From Flavobacterium urumqiense (GTDB lineage: Bacteria; Bacteroidota; Bacteroidia; Flavobacteriales; Flavobacteriaceae): a DNA stretch of 64,000 nucleotides. Of this stretch, positions 18,531 to 26,705 are shown one piece after another. The translations under genes and the position numbers were made by a program. The stretch is taken from positions 49,332 through 113,331 of the forward strand of contig NZ_FNVP01000010.1 in NCBI RefSeq assembly GCF_900108015.1. Reading direction: 5' to 3'. The notes beneath the pieces are model-generated. The model saw only the letters and a program-made list of their open reading frames with translations, was not told the origin of the DNA and searched no databases. Within the stretch, counting starts at the first letter, position 1. Each line of letters starts with the position of its first letter.

Positions 18531-19001
18531 TTAACAACAACCTCCACCTGGAGTGCAGCTATTGGTTTGACTTGGGATTTCGGATAACTTCATTTTTTGT
18601 TTTTCGGCTGGAATACCACATTGATCTTGGGCCAAACAAGCTGTTTGTTTGTTTAACAAAGTGAATGCTGTTCCGTTGAAACCAATATCGTATTTACCAA
18701 TAGTTTCTGCTTGAAATTCTACTTCTACTTCATAATCTTCAATACCCAAAACTTTTTCAGATAATTCAATTATATCCAATAATTTTTGTGGTTTTAAGCG
18801 GTGTTCGAAATCATTGGCGTCCCATAATTGAAAGTTAACAACGGTTTCTTTTCGAATTTTTCCACCGCAATCAATAAAGTTTTTGGTGATTAAACCCACT
18901 TCAGTTACATGGAAATGTTCTGGAACATAAGTTCCGTTTGGCAATACAAAAGCAACGTTGTCCAACGTGCTCAACTGTTTTTTAATTTCTGATAGTTTCA
19001 T
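18531..19001 (-). CDS. DUF6428 family protein of the ars operon
   Basis: A 156-residue cytoplasmic protein beginning MKLSEIKKQLSTLDNVAFVL. It has a core with conserved His and Cys positions (VPEHFHVTEVG, NFIDCGGKIRKET), then NKQTACLAQDQCGIP, and ends with a CTPGGGCC tail. I recognise the DUF6428 family, which accompanies ars operons in Bacteroidota; no function is established to my knowledge. The clustered cysteines invite the idea of binding As(III) or passing it to Acr3, which is only an inference. It lies between arsR (18 bp) and arsC (15 bp). Confidence 0.82.
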   Translation of the reverse strand: MKLSEIKKQLSTLDNVAFVLPNGTYVPEHFHVTEVGLITKNFIDCGGKIRKETVVNFQLWDANDFEHRLKPQKLLDIIELSEKVLGIEDYEVEVEFQAETIGKYDIGFNGTAFTLLNKQTACLAQDQCGIPAEKQKMKLSEIPSQTNSCTPGGGCC

Positions 19002-19019
19002 TTTTTTATAATTTAAAAG

Positions 19020-19352
19020 TTAACAACATTGATTTTTCTTATTTTCTAAATAGTCATTGATGTTTTTAAAAAATCCTTTGATTTTCTCAAATCCTTCTTC
19101 ATTTAGGCAGTAGCAAATGGAAGCCCCTTCAAAATTGCCTTTTATAAGTCCGGCATTTTTCAGTTCCTTCAAGTGTTGAGAAACGGTAGGTTGTGCCAAA
19201 GGCAATTCGTTTACGATATCACCGCACACACAACTGTTTACTTTTATTAAATGTTGGATTATGGCAATTCGGGCAGGATGACCAATAGCTTTCGCCAACG
19301 TTGCCAATTCGTTTTGCTCATCTGTGAAATGCTCTGATTTAGTAATTCCCAT
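19020..19352 (-). CDS. arsR: ArsR/SmtB family arsenic-responsive repressor
   Basis: A 110-residue winged-helix repressor. SCVCGDIVNELPLAQPTVSQ holds the CxC metal-sensing motif followed by the recognition helix, and the protein ends in a CC pair that may add As(III) ligands. It should dissociate from DNA on binding arsenite and so derepress the operon it heads. I chose the ATG at 19352 (MGITKSEHF); a longer frame from 19400 adds 16 hydrophobic residues unlike the family and would place the operator inside the coding region. Confidence 0.93.
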   Translation of the reverse strand: MGITKSEHFTDEQNELATLAKAIGHPARIAIIQHLIKVNSCVCGDIVNELPLAQPTVSQHLKELKNAGLIKGNFEGASICYCLNEEGFEKIKGFFKNINDYLENKKNQCC

Positions 19353-19382
19353 CGTTATATATTTATATTGCAATATTACGAT
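19351..19382 (-). promoter_or_regulatory. Putative ArsR operator over the ars start
   Basis: A 32-bp interval begins ATCGT and ends ACGAT, and contains the perfect 12-bp palindrome ATATTGCAATAT at 19365-19376, immediately upstream of the chosen arsR start. Position and symmetry fit an autoregulatory ArsR site; no binding data are available. Confidence 0.55.
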
Positions 19383-19540
19383 AATAAAAATCAACAGCAA
19401 ATTTTTTGACGTTAATTTAAAATTAAAAAGCTATGCAATTGTGCAGGAGTGACTAAAATTCTAGCCCAATTGCATTTACCTTTTAGTTTTTTGAATGGTT
19501 TTGAAATAATTTTGAGCTTTACTCACTTCACAACCAGATT

Positions 19541-20623
19541 TTAGGGTTCAATAATTACCTTCATCGCTTTTTCTTTTGCTGCGTTTCCAAAAACTTCATA
19601 GGCTTTTAGGATTTCGTTTAATTTAAAATGATGGGTAATTAGTTTGGCGGGTTTCAATTTTCCGGAGGAAACTGTTTTCAGTAGCATTGGAGTAGTATTT
19701 GTATTTACCAATCCCATTGTTATTGTAATATTTTGAATCCACAAATCTTGAATTTGCAGTTCTACCGGTTTTCCATGTACTCCAATATTTGCAATGTGAC
19801 CACCGGGACGAACAATTTTTTGACATATATCAAATGTTTCCGGAACTCCAACTGCTTCAATAGCCACATCAACTCCATCCTTAGTTTCGGCTAATATTCT
19901 TTTTAAGACATCTTCTTTTGCTGAATTGATCGTATCTGTGGCGCCAAATTTTTTGGCCATTTTCAAACGATTTTCATCCATATCAATCATGTAAATTTTG
20001 GAAGGCGAATAAAACTGGGCAGTAAGCAACGCTGACATTCCTATAGGTCCAGATCCTACAATTGCAATGGTATCTCCTGGTTTTACACCGCCATTAATCA
20101 CGCCGATTTCATGTCCTGTAGGTAAAATATCGCTTAGCATTACCAAAGCTTCTTCGTCAGCGCCTTTTGGTATAAGATGGAGACTATTATCTGCATGCGG
20201 AATACGAACATATTCTGCCTGAGTACCGTTTATAAGGTTTCCTAATATCCAGCCACCATCCTCACAATGAGAGTACATTTGTTTTTTGCAATATTCGCAG
20301 GATCCATCAGAAGTGATGCAGGAAATAATCACATGGTCTCCTTTTTTAAAATTCCTAACGGAAGTTCCAATTTCTTCAATTACACCAACTCCCTCGTGTC
20401 CCAACGTAGTTCCTGGTTTTACTGATGGGGTTTTTCCATGTAAAATTCCCAAGTCTGTTCCGCAGATCGTGGTTTTAAGTATTTTTACCAATACATCGGT
20501 CGCTTTTTCGATTTTAGGTAGTGGGACGTCTTTCAATTGTATTTTTCCAGGACCGTCATAAACTAGAGCTTTCATTGTTTTAGTCTGAACCATTTTACTT
20601 TTATTTGAGAGTTGTTTATCCAT
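19541..20623 (-). CDS. Zinc-dependent alcohol dehydrogenase family protein
   Basis: A medium-chain dehydrogenase of 360 residues, or 344 if it starts at the internal MKALVYDGPGK. CGTDLGILHGK and GHEGVGVIEEIG carry the catalytic-zinc ligands, CEYCKKQMYSHC belongs to the structural-zinc lobe, and IAIVGSGPIGMSALL is the NAD(P) site. It should interconvert alcohols and aldehydes or ketones; the sequence recalls isopropanol/butanediol-type dehydrogenases. It lies 140 bp upstream of arsR on the same strand, but with its own AT-rich upstream region, so it is probably not part of the ars operon. Confidence 0.9.
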   Translation of the reverse strand: MDKQLSNKSKMVQTKTMKALVYDGPGKIQLKDVPLPKIEKATDVLVKILKTTICGTDLGILHGKTPSVKPGTTLGHEGVGVIEEIGTSVRNFKKGDHVIISCITSDGSCEYCKKQMYSHCEDGGWILGNLINGTQAEYVRIPHADNSLHLIPKGADEEALVMLSDILPTGHEIGVINGGVKPGDTIAIVGSGPIGMSALLTAQFYSPSKIYMIDMDENRLKMAKKFGATDTINSAKEDVLKRILAETKDGVDVAIEAVGVPETFDICQKIVRPGGHIANIGVHGKPVELQIQDLWIQNITITMGLVNTNTTPMLLKTVSSGKLKPAKLITHHFKLNEILKAYEVFGNAAKEKAMKVIIEP

Positions 20624-20931
20624 TATTGGACAGGCTTTATGTATATTACATCTTGTTATCTAAAAAAAGATTAGAATTAATTATAACTATTTTGTATTAA
20701 TTAATAATTTCTTAATCAAAAAAATTACTGTCGAAAGTTCGTTTGCTTTCGTCTTAAATTCTATGATATAAATCATTTTTTTAAATAAATATTTCGATCT
20801 ATTTAAGATGGTATTTTTCTTCGAAAGCTCATATTTTAATGTAGTACATCTGATAATAAAAAATCTTCTAAGAAAAAGAGTCCAACCTTTTTTTGAAAAA
20901 ATATGGTTCTAATTTTCTTAAATTATCTCGC
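20624..20931. other. Intergenic region, no gene seen
   Basis: About 310 bp of AT-rich DNA between the helical protein gene and the dehydrogenase gene. No protein-like frame in either direction and no strong hairpin were found; it presumably holds the dehydrogenase promoter. Confidence 0.5.
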
Positions 20932-21315
20932 TTACATCCATTTTGATAGAAAATCAATCAATTCTTCTCTTAAATCTTTAAATAGTTTTTCAAAAGTTGC
21001 AATACTTTCTCTGTGGTTTTTATGATCTGAAAATTTATCATGATCAACCGCATTAGGGTTATCATTTGCTGCTGACTCCAGGTACAATTCGTGACTTTTA
21101 ATATCATGGCTTAAGATATCAATTTGTTCTTTTTGAATAATCAGCTGATTGTTAAAATGATCCGTTAAAGAACGAACCTCTTTTGAAGTATTCTTTTCCG
21201 CCACTTCCGAAATTCGCTTAGACATAATTACAAGCTCATCCTTATAAAACAAAAGTTTGTTTAGCCACGTTTTATGTTCTTCATGTAACTGATAAATTGA
21301 TTTTTTAGTTTCCAT
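20932..21315 (-). CDS. Hypothetical helical protein, 127 residues
   Basis: Not recognised. The product begins METKKSIYQLHEEHKTWLNK and reads as alternating charged/hydrophobic helix throughout, with HEEHKTW and HDKFSDHKNHRES histidine-rich turns, but no clear ferritin or hemerythrin ligand set. No signal peptide or membrane segment. Codon use and a sensible start make it a real gene. It is followed by an unrelated dehydrogenase after 310 bp, and nothing in the context assigns a role. A cytoplasmic coiled-coil protein is the most that can be said. Confidence 0.7.
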   Translation of the reverse strand: METKKSIYQLHEEHKTWLNKLLFYKDELVIMSKRISEVAEKNTSKEVRSLTDHFNNQLIIQKEQIDILSHDIKSHELYLESAANDNPNAVDHDKFSDHKNHRESIATFEKLFKDLREELIDFLSKWM

Positions 21316-21549
21316 TTTTTATGTGTTTTTAAATAGTTTGAGATTAATTTAATATCGGTTTAACGATTTAAACATGTTTCCGGAATTACAATCTCTTTTA
21401 TTCCGCCATTTTTTATTTTATAAATTAAAAATATAGTTTTTTGTATAAAAAATAAAAAAACATTAAGTTCCTTAAAGTTAGTCATTTATGCTGTAATAAA
21501 TAGAAATATAGGTAGATTTTAAGCTATAAAAAATAAATTGATTAAAAAA

Positions 21550-21590
21550 AAAACATCCCCGAACAATTACTTGTGTTTGGGGATGTTAGA
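21550..21590 (-). terminator. Terminator of the CoA-transferase gene
   Basis: AACATCCCC and GGGGATGTT arms close a stem of about 13 bp around an 8-nt loop and run into nine T on the minus strand. It lies 20 bp past the stop codon of the CoA-transferase gene. Confidence 0.9.
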
Positions 21591-21609
21591 AAAAATATGA
21601 ATGCTAGTG

Positions 21610-23124
21610 CTAGAGTAATTCAACTAAACAGTTTTGTTTCATGCTGCCGGTTTCAATGTATCTGGAATGAAGTTTAAATGCTTCTTCTAAAATATGCGGT
21701 GTATGGCCACCGCGCAAACAAGCACGGTCAAAATAATCTGATAATTCTTCTCTGTATTCCGGATGCGTGCAATTTTTAATGATAATTTTGGCGCGTTCTC
21801 TGGGAGCAAGCCCTCTTAAATCGGCAATTCCCTGTTCGGTGATTAAAATATCAACATCATGTTCGGTATGATCAACATGGGACACCATTGGTAAAACATG
21901 CGAAATGGCATTAAATTCTTTTGAAGATGATTGGGTGACAAAAATACTCAAATAGGCATTCCGGGCAAAATCACCCGACCCGCCAATGCCATTCATCATA
22001 TTAGTCCCTGAAATATGGGTAGAATTTACATTCCCATAAATATCAAATTCGATGGCTGTATTTATAGCTATAACTCCCAATCTTCGGATAACTTCCGCTG
22101 AATTGCTGATATTTTGCGGACGAAGGAGAATTTTGTCTTTGTACTTTTCGAAATTATCAAGAATGTTTTTATAGCAATTTTCAGAAACGGTTATGGAGGA
22201 AGCCGAAGCAAAATTTAATTTTCCGCTATCAAGGAGTTCAAACGTGCTATCCTGCAAGACCTCGGAATACATCACTAAATTTTCAAAATTTCCTTTGGCA
22301 AAACCAGACATGACCGCATTTGCCACTTTTCCAATTCCGGCCTGCAATGGCATTAAGGAACTGGTTAAACGACCTTCTTTGATTTCATTTTCAAAAAAGG
22401 CCAATAAATGATTGGCAATGGCAGCCGTTTTCGGGTCTATTGAAGTTACTTGTGCCGGACTATCGGGGATTTCCGTAAAAACAATTCCAATGACCTTTTT
22501 AGGATCGATAGTGATATAATTAGTTCCTATTCGGTCATCAGTAGCAGTAATGTTTAAAACGTCTCGATTGGGATAACTTTTTGAAATATAAATGTCATGA
22601 ATCCCGGCGAATTCAAGAGGTATGGAAGTATTTATTTCGATGATAATTTTATCGGCAGTATGCGCAAAAGTAGCTGAATTTCCCACTGAGGTTGTTGGAA
22701 TTACATTTCCATTCTCATCGATATACGTGGCTTCAATGACGGCAATATCAATTTTTGAAAGGTGTTTGTTTTCTAAAAGTTCGACAGTTTCACTTAAATG
22801 TTGGTCAATAAAAAGTACTTTCCCTTCGTTTATTTTTTTTCGTAAGGTGGCGTCAACCTGAAATGGCATTCTCTTGTATAAGGCGTTATTGTTAGCCAAA
22901 TCCGCATCAGTGGTATGACCTAAAGAAGCACCGGTAATTAATGTGATTCCAATATTTTCTAATTTTGCTCTTTCGGCAAAAGCGGGTAAAACGGCTTTAC
23001 TGTCACCAGCTTTTGTAAATCCACTGGTTCCGATAGTCATTTTGTCTTTGAAAAATAAAGCCGCTTCTTGCGCAGAAATAACTTTGTCTTTGTAACTTTG
23101 AAATCTAATTCTGTCCAACTGCAT
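21610..23124 (-). CDS. Acetyl-CoA hydrolase/transferase family protein
   Basis: A 504-residue protein of the class I CoA-transferase type with two similar halves. MTIGTSGFTKAGDSKAVLPA is the N-terminal motif of the family, LQAGIGKVANAVMSGF precedes the likely catalytic Glu in MYSEVLQD, and NGIGGSGDFARNAYLS with HDVDILITEQGIADLRGL close the active site. Members move CoA between acetate and succinate or related acids. The length matches succinate:acetate CoA-transferases. It is divergent (157 bp) from an AraC regulator, which may control it. Confidence 0.92.
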   Translation of the reverse strand: MQLDRIRFQSYKDKVISAQEAALFFKDKMTIGTSGFTKAGDSKAVLPAFAERAKLENIGITLITGASLGHTTDADLANNNALYKRMPFQVDATLRKKINEGKVLFIDQHLSETVELLENKHLSKIDIAVIEATYIDENGNVIPTTSVGNSATFAHTADKIIIEINTSIPLEFAGIHDIYISKSYPNRDVLNITATDDRIGTNYITIDPKKVIGIVFTEIPDSPAQVTSIDPKTAAIANHLLAFFENEIKEGRLTSSLMPLQAGIGKVANAVMSGFAKGNFENLVMYSEVLQDSTFELLDSGKLNFASASSITVSENCYKNILDNFEKYKDKILLRPQNISNSAEVIRRLGVIAINTAIEFDIYGNVNSTHISGTNMMNGIGGSGDFARNAYLSIFVTQSSSKEFNAISHVLPMVSHVDHTEHDVDILITEQGIADLRGLAPRERAKIIIKNCTHPEYREELSDYFDRACLRGGHTPHILEEAFKLHSRYIETGSMKQNCLVELL

Positions 23125-23281
23125 AATTGTGCGTTTTTAATAAAAAAATAACAAAAAATTGATGTTTTGATAATGATTTAAATCAATAATTATATTTTAG
23201 TTTAAATCATGTACAATTTTAGTAAAATTAAGAATTGGATAAATATCCTAATAAGTCATAAAAATATTCATTTCAGTCACA

Positions 23282-24100
23282 ATGGGTTCATCTGAAGCTT
23301 TAGAAGAAAAATATTACATCAAAGAGGTTGATACCGAAAAAAAAAGTATTTATTGCTATCATGATTTAATGGGCGAATTAATGATTCCAACCCACAAGCA
23401 TGAAAAAGCTCAAATGCTTTACTCTGAAGGCGGTATTGTTCACGTTACAACGGAGACCAAAACTTATTTTCTTCCGGCACGTCATTTTATTTGGATTCCT
23501 GGAGGCGTAAAACATAGTATTCATCCCAACTCTGAGGATGTTATGATGCGCAATTTGTATTTCCCAGTAGATTCAGATGAAGACTCTTTTTATGAAAAAG
23601 AAGGTATTTATCCCATTAATGATTTGTTGTTGCAAATGATGCTTTTCACAAATCGATGGAATGGAAACCTGAAAAAGGGAACTAGAAATTTTACTATTGC
23701 CAATGCGATAAAAGCCATTTTACCTGAAATATGTCTTACGAATTTACCATTATCGTTGCCTTTGCCAAAGGATATTCGGCTCAATAAAATCATTATCTAT
23801 CTAGATAAAAACTTGGGAGAAACTATTATGTTCTCTGATTTGGCCAATCGATTTGGGTTTAGTGAGCGCTCTTTGTATCGCTTGTTCCAAAAAGATTTAG
23901 GCATGTCCTTTATTCAATATTTTACCATTCGAAGAATTTTAAAAGCAATTGAATTGTTACTTGAAAAAAAATTATCTGTTAATGAAGTCGCGCAGGCGGT
24001 AGGTTACAATAGTGTTCCAACCTTTAGTAATACATTTTTTAAGATTTTAGGACAACGCCCTTCTGATTATTTAAAAGGGATTGAAATATTAAAAAAGTAA
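23282..24100 (+). CDS. AraC family transcriptional regulator
   Basis: A 272-residue protein with an N-terminal cupin-like sensor domain (THKHEKAQMLYSEGG, HFIWIPGGVKHSI, about 35-90). Its C-terminal AraC DNA-binding domain has two HTH motifs, MFSDLANRFGFSERSLYRLF and VNEVAQAVGYNSVPTFSNTF, ending in GQRPSDYLKG. The ligand is unknown. It is divergent from the CoA-transferase gene and 145 bp upstream of the efflux operon, so either or both could be targets. Efflux control is plausible because it faces the same way. Confidence 0.92.
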   Translation: MGSSEALEEKYYIKEVDTEKKSIYCYHDLMGELMIPTHKHEKAQMLYSEGGIVHVTTETKTYFLPARHFIWIPGGVKHSIHPNSEDVMMRNLYFPVDSDEDSFYEKEGIYPINDLLLQMMLFTNRWNGNLKKGTRNFTIANAIKAILPEICLTNLPLSLPLPKDIRLNKIIIYLDKNLGETIMFSDLANRFGFSERSLYRLFQKDLGMSFIQYFTIRRILKAIELLLEKKLSVNEVAQAVGYNSVPTFSNTFFKILGQRPSDYLKGIEILKK

Positions 24101-24185
24101 TTTTTTGGAACTTTCATTTTCTGCAATCATTCTGGTAATTTTATAGGCTTGTATTTGTCTGAAATGGATAAATAGTTGGCTATAG

Positions 24186-24212
24186 TTGATTTTAAGGCGT
24201 GGATTAAATTTG
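24186..24212 (+). promoter_or_regulatory. Candidate promoter of the efflux operon
   Basis: TAAATTTG at 24205-24212 matches TAnnTTTG, with TTG at 24186-24188, 16 bp upstream, the same spacing as at the SYLF gene. It would give a leader of about 25 nt before the TolC-like ATG and separates the operon from the AraC gene. Confidence 0.5.
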
Positions 24213-24244
24213 GGAACTTTGCAACCTATTCCTTGATCTAAATT

Positions 24245-25612
24245 ATGTTTCTGAAAAAAAGGGTTCTTTGGAGCCAAGCAAAAATTAATTTTTCAAAAAA
24301 TGCCTTGTTGTTATTCCTCTTCTTTCAAGGAATAATGTCAGTACAAGCGCAATTAACTACCGCTATTTCTTTGAATGATGCTTTAAAAATCGCTAAAGAA
24401 AATAATAAGACTATTCAGAAATCTCACATAGAACAGCGTATTTCAGAGCAAGAAATTGCCGTAACAAAAGATCTTCGTTTACCGGAACTTAATTTTAATG
24501 CGATGTATTCCCGATTATCAGATCTGACGGAATACGAAGGCAGTTTTTTCTCGGATAAACATACCTATACTCCACAACCTGGAACTGTAATCTATGATGC
24601 GGTTACAAATTTTGACATGCCGATTTATGCAGGTAACAGAATCAATAATGCGATTAAAAAGTCGAAAGAGGAAAACGAAATTGCCAAAATCAAGGTAGAG
24701 AAGACACAAAATGATATTCAGTTGCAGGTTACCGCTACTTTTTTGGCCATTTATAAAATGATGGAACTCCAGAAAATCATTAGCGAAAGCATAAAAGAAG
24801 AACAGGAGCGATTAAAAGAAGTGAAGGCTTTTAAAACCTTTGGAACCGTTACTAAAAACGAAGTGTTGCGTTCTGAACTGCAACTATCCGACAGAGAACT
24901 CAATTCATTAACTAATAAAAAAAATATTAGGATTGCACTTCAAGATTTAAAAACTCTTTTGCAGTTACCAGAAGAGGCTGAAATTACTATCGATACAACA
25001 GGATTACTTGAGATAGCTCCATTGAAAGATTATGATTTCTATTTTAAAGAAACCCTTCAAAACGAAGAAATGCGTATTTCTAGTAGAAAAGTAGACCTAA
25101 AAAAAACAGAGTTAAAAATGATAAAAGGCAATTATTATCCTAAGGTGAGTTTCTTTGGAAATTATAATCTGAAATATCCCGACTATATGTTATTTACTTT
25201 GAATCGTCCCTATCTCTACACCATCGGACAAATTGGAGTGGAAGCTACTTATAATTTGTCGGGTTTGTATAAAAATAAAGCGAAAGTTCAGGTTGCCAAT
25301 TTAAAAGTGGAATTGCAAGAAAATGATTCTGAGCTTGTAAAAAATGAAATGGTAGATAAAGTATTTAAAAATCATACTCAATATCAGGAAATACTGGATA
25401 AGCTGCCGGTGACGGACAAAGCATTGGATTTAGCCAATGAAAATTATCGCATTGTAAAAGTAAAATACCTTAACCAATTAGTCTTGATTACGGAAATGGT
25501 CGATGCTGATAATGCGCTGCTTCAGGCAAAATTCAACAAAATTTCCACTAGAATAGATGCTGCTATGAAACATTATGAATTGCTCCATACGGCAGGATTA
25601 CTTAATAAATAA
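24245..25612 (+). CDS. TolC family outer-membrane efflux protein
   Basis: A 455-residue protein with a signal peptide (cleavage likely after SVQA, about residue 35). Two similar alpha-helical coiled-coil halves, each starting with a short beta segment, follow, as in TolC; LNDALKIAKENNKTIQKSHI is the typical first helix. It forms the outer-membrane channel of a tripartite exporter. The two downstream genes encode the membrane-fusion and MFS components, 36 and 4 bp apart, making one operon. Confidence 0.93.
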   Translation: MFLKKRVLWSQAKINFSKNALLLFLFFQGIMSVQAQLTTAISLNDALKIAKENNKTIQKSHIEQRISEQEIAVTKDLRLPELNFNAMYSRLSDLTEYEGSFFSDKHTYTPQPGTVIYDAVTNFDMPIYAGNRINNAIKKSKEENEIAKIKVEKTQNDIQLQVTATFLAIYKMMELQKIISESIKEEQERLKEVKAFKTFGTVTKNEVLRSELQLSDRELNSLTNKKNIRIALQDLKTLLQLPEEAEITIDTTGLLEIAPLKDYDFYFKETLQNEEMRISSRKVDLKKTELKMIKGNYYPKVSFFGNYNLKYPDYMLFTLNRPYLYTIGQIGVEATYNLSGLYKNKAKVQVANLKVELQENDSELVKNEMVDKVFKNHTQYQEILDKLPVTDKALDLANENYRIVKVKYLNQLVLITEMVDADNALLQAKFNKISTRIDAAMKHYELLHTAGLLNK

Positions 25613-25648
25613 TAATTTCAATTTAATATAATTTAGTTTCCAATTTAT

Positions 25649-26701
25649 ATGGTAAAAGTACAGAATTCGTCAAGAGCTCATCGATCATTTCATAGATTAA
25701 TCACCGTGATTGCCAGTATTTTGGTTGTGGGCGGAATTGTTTTAGGAATTTGGTTTTATATTTTTAATCAAAATCACGAAGAAACTAATGATGCTCAGGT
25801 AGATCAATTTGTAACACCAATTATGGCCAGAATTACGGGTTTTATTAAAGAAGTGCGCTATAATGAAAACCAATTTGTTCACAAAGGCGATACGCTGCTG
25901 GTAATTGACAACAGGGAATACAAAGCGCATTTAGACATGGCACTGGCAGATGTTGAAAACGCAAAAAGCAATAGCATGGTGATCAAAAAAAATGTTGCAA
26001 CAACTTCTAATACAATTTCAGTTAGACAGGCTCAGTTACAAGCTGCAAAAACGGAAGTTTGGAAAACAAAACTGGAATACAATCGCTACAAAGGATTAGT
26101 AAGCCAGGACGCGGCTACCGAACAACAGCTTGAAAAAGTAAAAGCGGATTATGAATTGGCACAGGCGCATTATCAGGAAATAGCAAACACCATTCAATCG
26201 GCGGCATTAAATACCGCTGAAGCTTCCGCTAAAATCCCAACGGCTCAGACGGTAATTCAGTCCAAACAAGCGGTTGCTGACAATGCCACTTTGTTTCTTT
26301 CTTACACCATAATTACCGCTCCGTATGATGGTTGGGTGGGAAAAAAAATGATTCAGCCAGGACAAATGATAAAAGAAGGACAGACCTTAGTTTCTATCGT
26401 TAGCAAGGAAAAGTGGATTACAGCTAATTTTAAGGAAACACAGCTGCAGTATTTGTCTGTTGGACAAGAAGTTACAATGCAAGCAGATGCAATTAGGGGA
26501 AGAAAATTTACCGGGATCATTGAGTCACTATCTCCTGCCAGTGGTGCACGTTTTTCGCTCTTACCTCCTGATAATGCTACGGGTAATTTTATAAAAATAG
26601 AACAAAGAATCCCGGTTAGAATAAAATTAAAAGTAAGTGATGCACAAACGGACTTTCTTAGAGCCGGCATGAATGTTACGGTTATAGCCGAACACAAATA
26701 A
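25649..26701 (+). CDS. HlyD/EmrA family membrane-fusion protein
   Basis: A 350-residue protein with a single N-terminal membrane anchor (about residues 17-38). The lipoyl/biotinyl half-motif is split in the usual way around a helical hairpin (ARITGFIKEVRYNENQFVHK and ITAPYDGWVGKKMIQPGQMI), and beta-barrel domains complete the C-terminal part. The ETNDAQVDQFV start after the anchor is characteristic of EmrA-type adaptors. It bridges the MFS pump and the TolC-like channel. Confidence 0.93.
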   Translation: MVKVQNSSRAHRSFHRLITVIASILVVGGIVLGIWFYIFNQNHEETNDAQVDQFVTPIMARITGFIKEVRYNENQFVHKGDTLLVIDNREYKAHLDMALADVENAKSNSMVIKKNVATTSNTISVRQAQLQAAKTEVWKTKLEYNRYKGLVSQDAATEQQLEKVKADYELAQAHYQEIANTIQSAALNTAEASAKIPTAQTVIQSKQAVADNATLFLSYTIITAPYDGWVGKKMIQPGQMIKEGQTLVSIVSKEKWITANFKETQLQYLSVGQEVTMQADAIRGRKFTGIIESLSPASGARFSLLPPDNATGNFIKIEQRIPVRIKLKVSDAQTDFLRAGMNVTVIAEHK

Positions 26702-26705
26702 TCAG

